Source: CAYRFE01 sp964423645 [NCBI: uncultured bacterium] (lineage in GTDB: Bacteria; Macinerneyibacteriota; Macinerneyibacteria; Macinerneyibacteriales). Taken from it: a DNA stretch of 39,393 nt. The stretch spans positions 1 to 39,393 of the forward strand of contig CAYRFE010000030.1 of NCBI GenBank assembly GCA_964423645.1. Reading direction: 5' to 3'. Below, in pieces: positions 7,970-15,257 of this stretch. The position numbers and the translations under genes are program-made. Position 1 is the first letter of the stretch. The number at the start of each line of letters is the position of its first letter. The notes beneath the pieces are model-generated. The model did no database searches and was not told where the DNA came from. It saw only the letters and a program-made list of their open reading frames with translations.

Positions 7970-9376
7970 TAATTGTACGGTTTTTCTGACAGAATTTGTA
8001 TTGATAGTATTTCTCGTGTCTTTTAAAGTACGATAAAAAGTAAAATCAGGTGAATGTACGAAGAGGGCCGGGATACCCTTTTTAATAAATAATTGATCCT
8101 CCATATATCCACCGTGAGATACCGTCAACTCAAGTTCGGAAAATGTGTTGTTTTCTTCAAAACGCTGGAAAAGTTCCAAATAATCGAGTCCGCCACCAAT
8201 ATTCAGAAGAGATGATTGTATGCCTATGTTTTCTATTTGAATCATGAACAATGTGTTATCTTGAGTGATTTCACCTTTCTCCAGAAGTTCTCTGCATCCG
8301 AGAAGCCCTTCTTCTTTTCCCGAAAATACGACAAAATAAATATCGTTTTTTCTGGCAAGAGATTGTTTTGAAAGTTCTTCCGCGAGTGAAAGAAGCGCTG
8401 CGACACCTGAAACGGTAGTGTTTGCACTTTCATAAAAAATATCGGTATATTGGAAACCGAATGAATCAAGGCTTGCGGTAAAATAAATCCTTTTTTTTGT
8501 CTCCGAGAATTCTTCGGCTGCCGGCAAGAACCCCACAATATTTGCCGTGGTATTTTGTTCGATGTTCATCGGTATGCTCATTGTAATCGATGTTTTAAGC
8601 TCAATGGTGTATGGTTGTTTTGATGCCACGATGTCATTTTGCATTTCTATAAAATCTATTGTTGATGACTGCGTCAATTTACCAATCGCATTTTTTGCAA
8701 GAATTATTTGTGGAAAATCAGATAAACCGAAAAGCGGAGGTACATACGCAGTGTTTTTGGAGTAGTATGCGGTGGGAGCATTCAGATCGATAAAAATAAT
8801 TCCGAGCGCACCATAATTTTTTGCTAAAAAGGCGCGATAATACAGGCTATGATATTTTCCCGATGAAGCGATAAAACCTTTAGGTATATCCTTTAAGACA
8901 ACAACGACCTTATTCTTGACATCAATATTACTGTACTCATTATACTTATCTTGCGGTTCAGCGATTCCATATCCTATAAAAACCATGGGAATGTTTTCCA
9001 GTAATGCTTTTCCGCTTGTGAGCGGTACGATAAAATCAGTACCGATAGTAAGAAGATCTTCATTATTAATCATTACAACCGGTTCGCTAATCAAAGAACG
9101 TGACACAAATTCAAAGGGTTGCGCATATTCAGTATGTGCGGGGAGTAATCCATATGATTGAAATTTAGAGGTAATGTATGCAGTGGCACTCGTGTAATAC
9201 GGTGATCCCGGGTATAATCCGCGAGTCGATGGTTGTATTAAGGCATCACAGTGTGCCTGAACAGATACGGCAAATTGAGAGGATGTTACTATGTGCGAAT
9301 AGGGTTTTTCCGGGATGCTTTTCGAACACGAAAGCAAAAATAACAAAAAAAAGGGGATAAGAATATATGTTTTCAT
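7928..9376 (-). CDS. Lipoprotein of the PA/M28 peptidase fold with degenerate metal site
   Basis: Starting at the ATG at 9376 gives 482 residues beginning MKTYILIPFFLLFLLSC, a lipoprotein signal with Cys17. Residues about 120-240 resemble a protease-associated insert and 285-480 an M28 aminopeptidase domain (SGVAALLSLAEEL, GKEEGLLG). Compared with the family's five ligands, the first His is Ser302 (ASLDS for the usual HxD), the bridging Asp is Thr320 (ANTTVSG), the third-metal-site Asp is Glu382 (IENIG) and the last His is Arg449 (FYRTLKDT). Only the catalytic/ligand pair Glu355-Glu356 remains. It is therefore probably an inactive binding protein. Longer starts up to 9424 exist but would spoil the signal peptide. 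The TATAAT of its promoter ends 7 nt before the ATG, so the message looks leaderless. Confidence 0.8.
   Translation of the reverse strand: MKTYILIPFFLLFLLSCSKSIPEKPYSHIVTSSQFAVSVQAHCDALIQPSTRGLYPGSPYYTSATAYITSKFQSYGLLPAHTEYAQPFEFVSRSLISEPVVMINNEDLLTIGTDFIVPLTSGKALLENIPMVFIGYGIAEPQDKYNEYSNIDVKNKVVVVLKDIPKGFIASSGKYHSLYYRAFLAKNYGALGIIFIDLNAPTAYYSKNTAYVPPLFGLSDFPQIILAKNAIGKLTQSSTIDFIEMQNDIVASKQPYTIELKTSITMSIPMNIEQNTTANIVGFLPAAEEFSETKKRIYFTASLDSFGFQYTDIFYESANTTVSGVAALLSLAEELSKQSLARKNDIYFVVFSGKEEGLLGCRELLEKGEITQDNTLFMIQIENIGIQSSLLNIGGGLDYLELFQRFEENNTFSELELTVSHGGYMEDQLFIKKGIPALFVHSPDFTFYRTLKDTRNTINTNSVRKTVQLLYGAFFNDIFSIN
7961..7985. terminator. Bidirectional intrinsic terminator
   Basis: ACCGTATAA (7961-7969) pairs with TTGTACGGT (7973-7981) around a 3-nt loop, with a T run at 7981-7985 on the plus strand and an A run at 7952-7958 that becomes U on the minus strand. 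It sits where the two convergent genes overlap and would stop both. Confidence 0.75.
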
Positions 9377-9383
9377 GCGCCTG

Positions 9384-9412
9384 ATTATACGGATAAAAGA
9401 AGAATCGCGCAA
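9384..9412 (-). promoter_or_regulatory. Sigma-70 promoter for the M28-like lipoprotein gene
   Basis: On the minus strand TTGCGC (9412-9407), 17-bp spacer, perfect TATAAT (9389-9384). Only 7 nt separate the -10 box from the ATG at 9376, so the transcript probably begins at or within a few bases of the start codon. Confidence 0.75.
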
Positions 9413-9884
9413 GCATTTTATCATTTATAAAAAATACTTTTGAATTATAGTTGATGAGAAACATACTATTGTCTATTTGAATGCATCGCAAACTTGAATG
9501 AAAATATATGATCAGAGGTGTGTTGTTTTTCCCGAATGCACATTTAATTACTTTTGGGATAATTTCCCATTGGGAGCAGTTTTGTGTTTTCAGGAGCATG
9601 AGGGCGACGTCCCCAAAGAAAATAAAGAAAATGAGAAAAAGATGAATTTCGCAATGGTCACGATATGTATCATGCCTGAATATCATTTTATACACCGTAT
9701 CACCACTTCCTTTTTTCATGTTCAATAGAGTATTGCGAAAACATATTTTGCAGAGATTGAAAGGTCGCAATTGTGTTGTTATGCTGTTGTATACAGTATG
9801 CCGTAGATGCGGAGGACGCGCTTAGTATAAAAACTTACTCCATTTGAGAACGTATCGCCCCTAATGTGTTATATGTAATGTAAT
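9413..9884. other. Gene-free stretch
   Basis: I see no convincing gene, RNA or repeat here. Open frames on both strands lack ribosome sites and have compositions unlike proteins. It lies between the promoter of the M28-like gene and the terminator of the ferredoxin gene. Confidence 0.5.
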
Positions 9885-9909
9885 AAAAAAGGGCGTTTAA
9901 ATACGCCCT
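9885..9909 (-). terminator. Terminator of the ferredoxin gene
   Basis: Read on the minus strand, AGGGCGT (9909-9903) pairs with ACGCCCT (9896-9890) around a 6-nt loop and is followed by six T (9890-9885). Confidence 0.75.
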
Positions 9910-9936
9910 AGGTAGTAAAAATCGAAATTACGCAGA

Positions 9937-10104
9937 TTAACCCTGAGAAATCGCACCAACGGGACACACAGCTGCGCATGCACCGCAATCAACGCATTTA
10001 TTCGGGTCTATTGTGTAAATATCGCCTTCAGCAATTGCCTCAACCGGACATTCAGGTTTACAGGTTCCGCACGCCACACACGCATCTGAAATTTTGTATG
10101 CCAT
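9937..10104 (-). CDS. 2[4Fe-4S] ferredoxin
   Basis: This 55-residue protein, too short for routine gene calling, has two clusters of the bacterial ferredoxin type: CVACGTCKPECP (residues 9-20) and CVDCGACAAVCP (37-48). Each supplies three cysteines in CxxCxxC plus a distant fourth, so it should bind two [4Fe-4S] clusters and act as a soluble low-potential electron carrier. AGGAGGT (10117-10111) lies 6 nt before the ATG at 10104; the ATG at 10110 touches the ribosome site and is excluded. It has its own promoter and terminator, so it is a single-gene transcript. Its electron partner is not in the window. Confidence 0.95.
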   Translation of the reverse strand: MAYKISDACVACGTCKPECPVEAIAEGDIYTIDPNKCVDCGACAAVCPVGAISQG

Positions 10105-10133
10105 ATCCATACCTCCTGGGTTTTGGTGAGCTG

Positions 10134-10161
10134 ATTATACAAGAAAAAACTTCACAGTCAA
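10134..10161 (-). promoter_or_regulatory. Sigma-70 promoter for the ferredoxin gene
   Basis: Minus strand TTGACT (10161-10156), 16-bp spacer, perfect TATAAT (10139-10134). It lies back to back with the plus-strand promoter at 10176-10204. Confidence 0.8.
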
Positions 10162-10175
10162 GTAGTAAAAATAAC

Positions 10176-10204
10176 TTGATTTACCGCTCATATTAGAGTA
10201 TTAT
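10176..10204 (+). promoter_or_regulatory. Sigma-70 promoter for the gene at 10238
   Basis: TTGATT (10176-10181), 17-bp spacer, TATTAT (10199-10204); start predicted near 10211, followed by AAGGAGG at 10225-10231. Confidence 0.75.
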
Positions 10205-10237
10205 AGCTGTGTACTAAGTTCTTTAAGGAGGATTTGC

Positions 10238-10999
10238 ATGGATCCAAGACTTGCCGAAGAGATAAAGAGACGAAATAAGCTTAAATTGCAGCAATGGGAA
10301 GATAAATTAAAAATTGTTGGTAAGTTTGATAAATCGGATAACACATCCGATGAAGCACCCGAAACACCTGTTCAGCAAAAACCCAAAATGCCTTTCAATG
10401 AGATTGACAGTGAATTGACATCAATGTTTGATACGATGCAGGGGATTCAAAATGCGCAAAGTGCTCAGAATGAACAGACGCAAACCCCTCAAAAAAGCGA
10501 ACAAGTTGGACATGTCGTCACGCAACCTCAGACCGCGCAAGTGACAGACAGTGCCTCTGTCCCGACAAAAGAGCATGTGCCAACCTCAAGTCCTCAACAA
10601 ACTACGATTGTTTCGCAACCTGTTTCAAAAGAGGATGAAATTCTTTCTAAGTTTGATATAGGACCGTTCAACATTGCTCAGTTTGCACAAGCCGTCTCGT
10701 CTGTTATATCTCCTCATGTGACGACGCCTGCCGCCACAACATCAGAACCGACAACAGCCACACCTGAGACGACGCGTGGGCCTGTACAACCTGATGCAGT
10801 AGTAAAACAACATGATGTTGCTACGAGCAACACGCACACACCTCCCGTGCAACCTGCAGTACAGGAAGATGCGAATGCAAAGTATATTCATATAGACATT
10901 GTCGAAGGTAAAATAAAGCTTGCTCGAAAAAATATGAGTATTGAGGAAGCTGTTTCGCTTCTTGCAAAAGTATACAACAGTTATAAATCAAAGATGTAG
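10238..10999 (+). CDS. Low-complexity Gln/Thr/Pro-rich protein, unknown function
   Basis: The 253-residue protein has a short charged N-terminal helix (residues 1-30), a long central stretch dominated by Q, T, P, S and A (about 35-210) and a structured-looking C-terminus (KYIHIDIVEGKIKLARK then a helix ending YKSKM). There is no signal peptide or membrane helix, so it is predicted cytoplasmic. AAGGAGG stands 6 nt before the ATG and the promoter just upstream is strong, so it is probably well expressed as a single gene. The layout, two ordered ends joined by a disordered tether, suggests a linker or adaptor. I recognise no family. Confidence 0.75.
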   Translation: MDPRLAEEIKRRNKLKLQQWEDKLKIVGKFDKSDNTSDEAPETPVQQKPKMPFNEIDSELTSMFDTMQGIQNAQSAQNEQTQTPQKSEQVGHVVTQPQTAQVTDSASVPTKEHVPTSSPQQTTIVSQPVSKEDEILSKFDIGPFNIAQFAQAVSSVISPHVTTPAATTSEPTTATPETTRGPVQPDAVVKQHDVATSNTHTPPVQPAVQEDANAKYIHIDIVEGKIKLARKNMSIEEAVSLLAKVYNSYKSKM

Positions 11000-11103
11000 C
11001 ATCATTCGCATTTTCGTATAAAGAGGAATGTGCGAAGTGTGTGTACAATGAAAAACGGAAAGAGATTACAACGTGATAGAAAAAAGTGTGATTAAGAAAA
11101 GAA

Positions 11104-11188
11104 TGCCGAGGAAGAGACTCGAACTCTCAAGGGAGATTGTCCCACATGGACCTCAACCATGCGCGTATACCAATTCCGCCACCCCGGC
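11104..11188 (-). tRNA. tRNA-Leu (anticodon GAG)
   Basis: The 85-nt minus-strand sequence folds fully: acceptor GCCGGGG with CCTCGGC, a 3-bp D stem, anticodon stem CATGG/CCATG around TTGAGGT, a long variable arm with GGGA/TCCC (class II), T arm GAGAG-TTCGAGT-CTCTT and discriminator A. The anticodon GAG (11154-11152) reads CUU/CUC. The 3' CCA is not encoded. Confidence 0.97.
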
Positions 11189-11199
11189 TCTGTGCATGT

Positions 11200-11228
11200 T
11201 TTTTAACATAAATACAAATGGTTGTCAA
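11200..11228 (-). promoter_or_regulatory. Probable promoter of tRNA-Leu
   Basis: Minus strand perfect TTGACA (11228-11223), 17-bp spacer, then a weaker TAAAAA (11205-11200), placing the start a few bases before the mature tRNA 5' end. Confidence 0.6.
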
Positions 11229-11257
11229 TAAAAAAGTTTATCAAAGGAGGATTCAGT

Positions 11258-12190
11258 GTGCTGAGTTTAAAAAGCATTTCTCGATATGACGGTGATTTTG
11301 AAGAGATAATAACGGATTATTGCACCATATTTGCAGAAACCTATGGATATTCATTTGAAGATATGATTCGCAATGTTTTTTATGAAATTTATGAAAATAA
11401 GAAAGACGGGTATGTACTCCTTGATGATAATCAGTTACTCGGGGTGATAATTTTTCATGCAGATCATGATATAGGCGTTATACATTTTTTTCATATTAAA
11501 CGTACGTGTGCACAGTATAAGGCCTTTAAAGTTATGCTTGAGACCGCATTACACAAAATCAAAGTGAATGTAAGTAAAGTGGTATTTTTATCCGAAATAT
11601 TTAATTTCGGCGTAAAACAACGCCGAACGATGATGTCACAATTTGATTTTGAAGAAAAGCAACGTGATATGTTTACGCTTGATTTGCAATCGTATAAGGC
11701 AATGCATGACGATCCGGATATTCCGCTGGTTATCAGGCCATTTGACTATGAAAATCTGGAAGAGATAGGCAGTTTGGCATATTTTTCTTTTGCAGGCAGT
11801 ATGGAGCTTGAAGTTTTTCCTGTGGGATTTGAGAAAGAAAATTTTGTGCAGGAAATGCAAAATATTTTCAACGGTGTATACGGCAGGTTTTTACACGATT
11901 ATTCAGTTGAAGTGTATGATGATGAAAAAAATTTAATCGGCGCGATGGTTGCCATCGGCATGGGCGATGCCATCAATCTTCACACATTTTTTTTGGGTCC
12001 GAAAAGTTGGGGGAAAAACTTCGGATATCTTATGCTTGTTCGTTATATTAATTTGATACAGGAACGCGCAAAGTATAGAAAAGTGGTTACGTTTGTTTCG
12101 CATGAGAATTTAAAAGTTAAACATCTTCTTACTACAATCGGATTTAATGTTGCGTTAAAATTACCGATATATTCAAGGATCTTAAAGTGA
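11258..12190 (+). CDS. Double GNAT-like acyltransferase
   Basis: AAAGGAGG at 11243-11250 lies 7 nt before a GTG at 11258, giving 310 residues; a TTG at 11222 would extend it but has no ribosome site. The protein reads as two consecutive alpha/beta units. In the first, GYVLLDDNQLLGVIIFHAD resembles GNAT strands. In the second, NLIGAMVAIG, then HTFFLGPKSWGKNFGYLMLV (acetyl-CoA loop position) and VTFVSHENLKVKHLLTTIGF, fits a GNAT fold with the typical C-terminal 'N...GF' signature. It therefore probably transfers an acyl group from acyl-CoA to an amine; the substrate is unknown. Its stop overlaps the next start (GTGA), and a terminator lies only 10 nt beyond its stop. Confidence 0.7.
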   Translation: MLSLKSISRYDGDFEEIITDYCTIFAETYGYSFEDMIRNVFYEIYENKKDGYVLLDDNQLLGVIIFHADHDIGVIHFFHIKRTCAQYKAFKVMLETALHKIKVNVSKVVFLSEIFNFGVKQRRTMMSQFDFEEKQRDMFTLDLQSYKAMHDDPDIPLVIRPFDYENLEEIGSLAYFSFAGSMELEVFPVGFEKENFVQEMQNIFNGVYGRFLHDYSVEVYDDEKNLIGAMVAIGMGDAINLHTFFLGPKSWGKNFGYLMLVRYINLIQERAKYRKVVTFVSHENLKVKHLLTTIGFNVALKLPIYSRILK

Positions 12191-13278
12191 AAAGCCTATT
12201 GGCGACGGTTTGCGTCGCCTTTTTTTTTCATGGTTCCGTTGCAGCGGTCATCATAAAAGATGTGATCGTTGAATCAATGTCCCCACATTTGGATCCCCCA
12301 CGTGGAATCATTGCAGTTCTTGCGGTATCCAAGGGCATGGTAATGAACGACGATGAATATCGACGAAAAGTAGAACGATCGATCAATGAAATTCGAAAAA
12401 ATTTCCCTGTCGATTTCGTCGGTAGTTGGTTCTATGATGAATACGAGGGAAGAACTGTCGTTTTTTCTGTATCACGATTGGCGTATTATACCATTCATGG
12501 GGCTGATATCGGGGTTGAGATTGAAACACAGGGGATTTTATTTCGTGATATGTCAACCCGATTGATCGTTTCAGATAAACTGAATGCATTGCAGGTAGGG
12601 ATTCCGCTGTCAGAACGATCAGGTGTGGTTGGATCTGTTCGTTCATATTCCGATCGCAATGCGTGGGGTATAAATGATGCTCTTTGGGCAAACGATCTTA
12701 CCGGTTGGGTTAAACCTCTTTGGTGGACCAAATTGTTTGCTACAGCAGAAATGTATCAACGCGGTAATGATACGATGACACGCTCTTTCGCATTAAAAAC
12801 AGGTGTTGAAATTTCATTTACACAAAAACGACAATTTAATCGAACCGGCTGGTACGTTCATACGGGGTATGAGTCCGTGCTTTCTCATGAGATTCATGGC
12901 AGTGATTTCTCGTATACTACTTTTTCAGGCGGTATCTATTTACCATGGGAAAGGTTTAATATTGATTCATCATTTCTTATATCTCAAGGGACAACAGTTA
13001 CTGACCGATTTCCCGTCCTATATCCTTTTACGCAACGTTACTTTAAAGGCGAGACCTTGACACTCGACGGATCATATGTTTTTTTTGAAACTGCAGTAAA
13101 ATATTATGTTTCGGATAAAGGGAGTATATCGTTTTTTGGAAATGTATTGAGTGACAGAACAGTCTCAGCTACAGAATATGGTATAAGTATCCGAGGAAAT
13201 TATTTTATAACCATTGGAGTCGATTATGCATTTTCATCCGGTCTTTTCCATTTTGGGTTTATCGGTTATTCTTTTTAG
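12187..13278 (+). CDS. Outer-membrane beta-barrel protein with POTRA-like N-terminal part
   Basis: The GTG at 12187 overlaps the previous stop and gives a 363-residue protein with signal peptide MKSLLATVCVAFFFHGSVAA. Residues about 22-95 have the beta-alpha-alpha-beta-beta pattern of a POTRA domain (KDVIVESMS, a helix with RRKVERSINEIRKNF, then RTVVFSVS). From about 100 to the end, alternating hydrophobic strands rich in Tyr, Trp and Phe end in GFIGYSF, as expected for an outer-membrane barrel. It is shorter than BamA or TamA and lacks an obvious LRGY motif, so it may be a reduced Omp85 relative. Codons 5-14 contain an intrinsic terminator, so expression may depend on translating ribosomes. 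Family membership is inference; outer-membrane location is better supported. Confidence 0.65.
   Translation: MKSLLATVCVAFFFHGSVAAVIIKDVIVESMSPHLDPPRGIIAVLAVSKGMVMNDDEYRRKVERSINEIRKNFPVDFVGSWFYDEYEGRTVVFSVSRLAYYTIHGADIGVEIETQGILFRDMSTRLIVSDKLNALQVGIPLSERSGVVGSVRSYSDRNAWGINDALWANDLTGWVKPLWWTKLFATAEMYQRGNDTMTRSFALKTGVEISFTQKRQFNRTGWYVHTGYESVLSHEIHGSDFSYTTFSGGIYLPWERFNIDSSFLISQGTTVTDRFPVLYPFTQRYFKGETLTLDGSYVFFETAVKYYVSDKGSISFFGNVLSDRTVSATEYGISIRGNYFITIGVDYAFSSGLFHFGFIGYSF
12201..12228 (+). terminator. Intrinsic terminator inside the signal-peptide codons of the OMP gene
   Basis: GGCGACG (12201-12207), loop GTTTG, CGTCGCC (12213-12219), then nine T (12220-12228). It is 10 nt past the stop of the acyltransferase gene and encodes ALA-THR-VAL to PHE-PHE-PHE of the OMP signal peptide. 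Confidence 0.8.
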
Positions 13279-13630
13279 TGGTTGTGTCGCTATGCACGGC
13301 GATACGAACACGCTCTTACAAAAAAGTAAAAAAACACGATTTAAGCCTGCACAACAATTATATTACAACAGCGCGGTCAACAAAAGTTATTCTGAGATCG
13401 GTGAGTCCGCCGAGTATCACAGGTTCATGCTTTTTTCACAAGATATTCGCACAGACGATGTGCTTGCACATCTTGAAAAAGACGGACGTCGATTGTATGC
13501 ACGCGGGTATTTTCGGGACAGGTTGTTTGTTGTACGGTATGTGCGAATTTTAATGATGTCCGGTGTCCAAGAGGAAGCCCAGATTATCATACGGCATTAT
13601 AAAATTTCACGTGAAGAGTTGTTGCTTTGA
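13226..13630 (+). CDS. Small lipoprotein, unknown function
   Basis: The ATG at 13226 has GGAG 6 nt upstream and opens a lipoprotein signal (MHFHPVFSILGLSVILFSGC, lipobox LFSGC region, Cys20). This start lies 53 nt inside the preceding OMP gene, in another frame. The mature part (about 115 residues) is mostly helical with DVLAHLEKDGRRLYARGYFR and an HYKISREE end, without known motifs. Nested overlap with an outer-membrane protein gene suggests the two work together, for example as barrel and accessory lipoprotein; this is inference. Confidence 0.7.
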   Translation: MHFHPVFSILGLSVILFSGCVAMHGDTNTLLQKSKKTRFKPAQQLYYNSAVNKSYSEIGESAEYHRFMLFSQDIRTDDVLAHLEKDGRRLYARGYFRDRLFVVRYVRILMMSGVQEEAQIIIRHYKISREELLL

Positions 13631-13726
13631 TGAAGATGTGAGAGAAAAAGCTTTTTATGAGTGAGCCATTGTCTTTATGTCAATGGTTGTAGTCGTTATA
13701 GCGAGGAATATATAGCCAGCAACCGA

Positions 13727-13747
13727 GGTTGTTCCCACAACCCTTTT
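13727..13747 (+). terminator. Possible terminator of the 11258-13630 genes
   Basis: GGTTGT (13727-13732), loop TCCC, ACAACC (13737-13742), then C and four T. The stem is short and the T run modest. Confidence 0.4.
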
Positions 13748-13862
13748 CACGAGGCAATGAAATATTGAGGGAAATGATTTTCGCAGAGATACCGATTCAC
13801 ATTCTCCATTCGTGAGGAGAAAAACCATTATTCGTTCTTTTTCTCTCTTTCTATTTTTCATG

Positions 13863-13891
13863 TTGATAGAGCGGCTAAAATATGATAGTAT
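13863..13891 (+). promoter_or_regulatory. Sigma-70 promoter for the CheW-CheZ gene
   Basis: TTGATA (13863-13868), 17-bp spacer, TAGTAT (13886-13891), followed by AAGGAGGG at 13907-13914 just before the ATG at 13920. The preceding 230 bp hold no gene. Confidence 0.6.
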
Positions 13892-13919
13892 TAAGAATAT
13901 GCAATGAAGGAGGGTTTGT

Positions 13920-15209
13920 ATGCCGGAAGAAATAAAAAAACTTTCCGATACTAAGCTGGAAGTAGTAGGGTTTATCATTGACAATGAAGAATATGGCGTT
14001 GACATATTAGTTGTAAAAGAAATAAAAAATGTTCCGGAAATGACCAAAGTCCCCAATATGCCGGAATATGTGGAAGGCATAATCGATTTACGAGGAATAG
14101 TTGTACCAATCATTGATTTTCGGAAAAAATTCAAATTGTCGACGAAAGATGTGGACAAGGATACAAAAGTTATTATCGTGATGCATGAAGATAAATTATT
14201 TGGTTTTATGGTTGATAAGGTGACAAAAACAAAAATTCTACCATCGTCTGCGATCGAACCACCGCCTAAAATGTCGAAAAGTGCGCAAAGAGGGTATATT
14301 TTGGGTGTATCGAAAATGGGGGATCATCTTCTCATGATATTGGACTTAGAAGAGTTTTTAAAACTTGAAGAGGATAAAAAAGCATCCACTCAAACACAAC
14401 CTACGGCTCAAACGAATTCGCAAACCGCACCTGTCGTTGATGATAAACATCACCAAATAGAAACACAACTTGCAGGTAAAATCAATAATCTGGAAAATTA
14501 TTTACGTGACAGTATGAACACGTTGAAAGCGATTAAACCGTCTATTGAGCAATCTGCAGTATTCGTGCCTGAGGCTCAGGGGCAGTTGTCGAAAGTTACA
14601 CAAGCGACTGAGCTTGCCACCAATGAAATGCTTGACAGATTAGACCAGATGATAGGTGCTCAGGATGAGGTCGGCGCTGATATTGAGGTTCTGGGCGAAA
14701 AGATAGATGGTATCATCAGCTTCTCACAGCAAAAAACTGTCATGGCGGAGTGTATACAAAAAGTAGCGGAATCACTTGCCGGGAAAGGTAAAAAAGCGGA
14801 AGCAAAAGTTCTTTTCGATCAATTTTGTGCATTGTGGAATAGTGCTGCTGATATTTTCACTGATAGCCTCGCGGAAGAATTAATTCAAAAGAAGGAAGCA
14901 TTGAATAATTTTGTCATGGATATGCAAACAAAATCATATGAATTAATGAATTCCTTGCAATTTCAGGATATAACAACGCAACAGATTCAACATGCGAATA
15001 CGATTTTACAACAAACATACACCGAGTTGAGCAAAATCATCGAGTTATTCAATATGTATAAAATTGCAACACAAGAGGAAATGGAAGACTTGAAAAAGAA
15101 AAGCGAAACAAGGATGCATTATGATCCTGCTGCTGAATTTGATCGTTCCACAGACCGACAGGTAAAAATAGACGATCTTCTCATGAAACATAAAATGCAT
15201 GGCAGTTAA
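13920..15209 (+). CDS. CheW-CheZ fusion protein (chemotaxis coupling plus CheY-P phosphatase)
   Basis: Residues 10-150 are a CheW domain (VGFIIDNEEYGVDIL, VEGIIDLRGIVVPIIDFRKKF), which couples receptors to the kinase CheA. After a Gln/Thr-rich linker (155-175) comes a CheZ-like part: VPEAQGQLSKVTQATELAT (216-234) matches the first CheZ helix, and LQFQDITTQQIQH (346-358) contains Asp350 and Gln354 in the DxxxQ spacing of the CheZ catalytic pair. The C-terminus DRQVKIDDLLMKH (412-424) resembles the CheY-binding tail of enterobacterial CheZ (VDDLL). So one chain could sit at the receptor array and dephosphorylate CheY-P there. AAGGAGGG precedes the ATG. No other chemotaxis gene is in the window. 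The domain calls are from recognised motifs; activity is inference. Confidence 0.88.
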   Translation: MPEEIKKLSDTKLEVVGFIIDNEEYGVDILVVKEIKNVPEMTKVPNMPEYVEGIIDLRGIVVPIIDFRKKFKLSTKDVDKDTKVIIVMHEDKLFGFMVDKVTKTKILPSSAIEPPPKMSKSAQRGYILGVSKMGDHLLMILDLEEFLKLEEDKKASTQTQPTAQTNSQTAPVVDDKHHQIETQLAGKINNLENYLRDSMNTLKAIKPSIEQSAVFVPEAQGQLSKVTQATELATNEMLDRLDQMIGAQDEVGADIEVLGEKIDGIISFSQQKTVMAECIQKVAESLAGKGKKAEAKVLFDQFCALWNSAADIFTDSLAEELIQKKEALNNFVMDMQTKSYELMNSLQFQDITTQQIQHANTILQQTYTELSKIIELFNMYKIATQEEMEDLKKKSETRMHYDPAAEFDRSTDRQVKIDDLLMKHKMHGS

Positions 15210-15211
15210 TT

Positions 15212-15241
15212 TTGATTTTTCTGGAACTAAAATCGTTATAG
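15212..15241 (+). promoter_or_regulatory. Possible promoter for the sigma-factor operon
   Basis: TTGATT (15212-15217), 18-bp spacer, TTATAG (15236-15241). A GGAAC at 15223-15227 recalls ECF -35 elements, but I cannot find a convincing partner, so self-activation is open. Confidence 0.3.
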
Positions 15242-15257
15242 GTTGTTGATACAATAC

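Noticed and set aside
9246-9770. Minus-strand open frame upstream of and overlapping the M28-like gene
   Set aside because: No ribosome site, it overlaps the lipoprotein signal codons in another frame, and its residue use is erratic (many Phe, Ile, Cys).
11002-11040. TTCGCA/TGCGAA hairpin as terminator of the gene at 10238
   Set aside because: The loop is long and no T run follows.
13666-13686. Hairpin CCATTG/CAATGG as a small RNA or terminator
   Set aside because: Stem of only six pairs with a nine-base loop and no T run; too weak to call.
13655-14158. Minus-strand open frame over the CheW start
   Set aside because: Covers the promoter and start of a certain gene; serine/threonine-rich antisense translation without domain signs.
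15223-15250. Self-regulated ECF promoter (GGAAC element) before the sigma-factor gene
   Set aside because: A -35-like GGAAC is present but no matching -10 element at the usual 16-17 bp could be identified.
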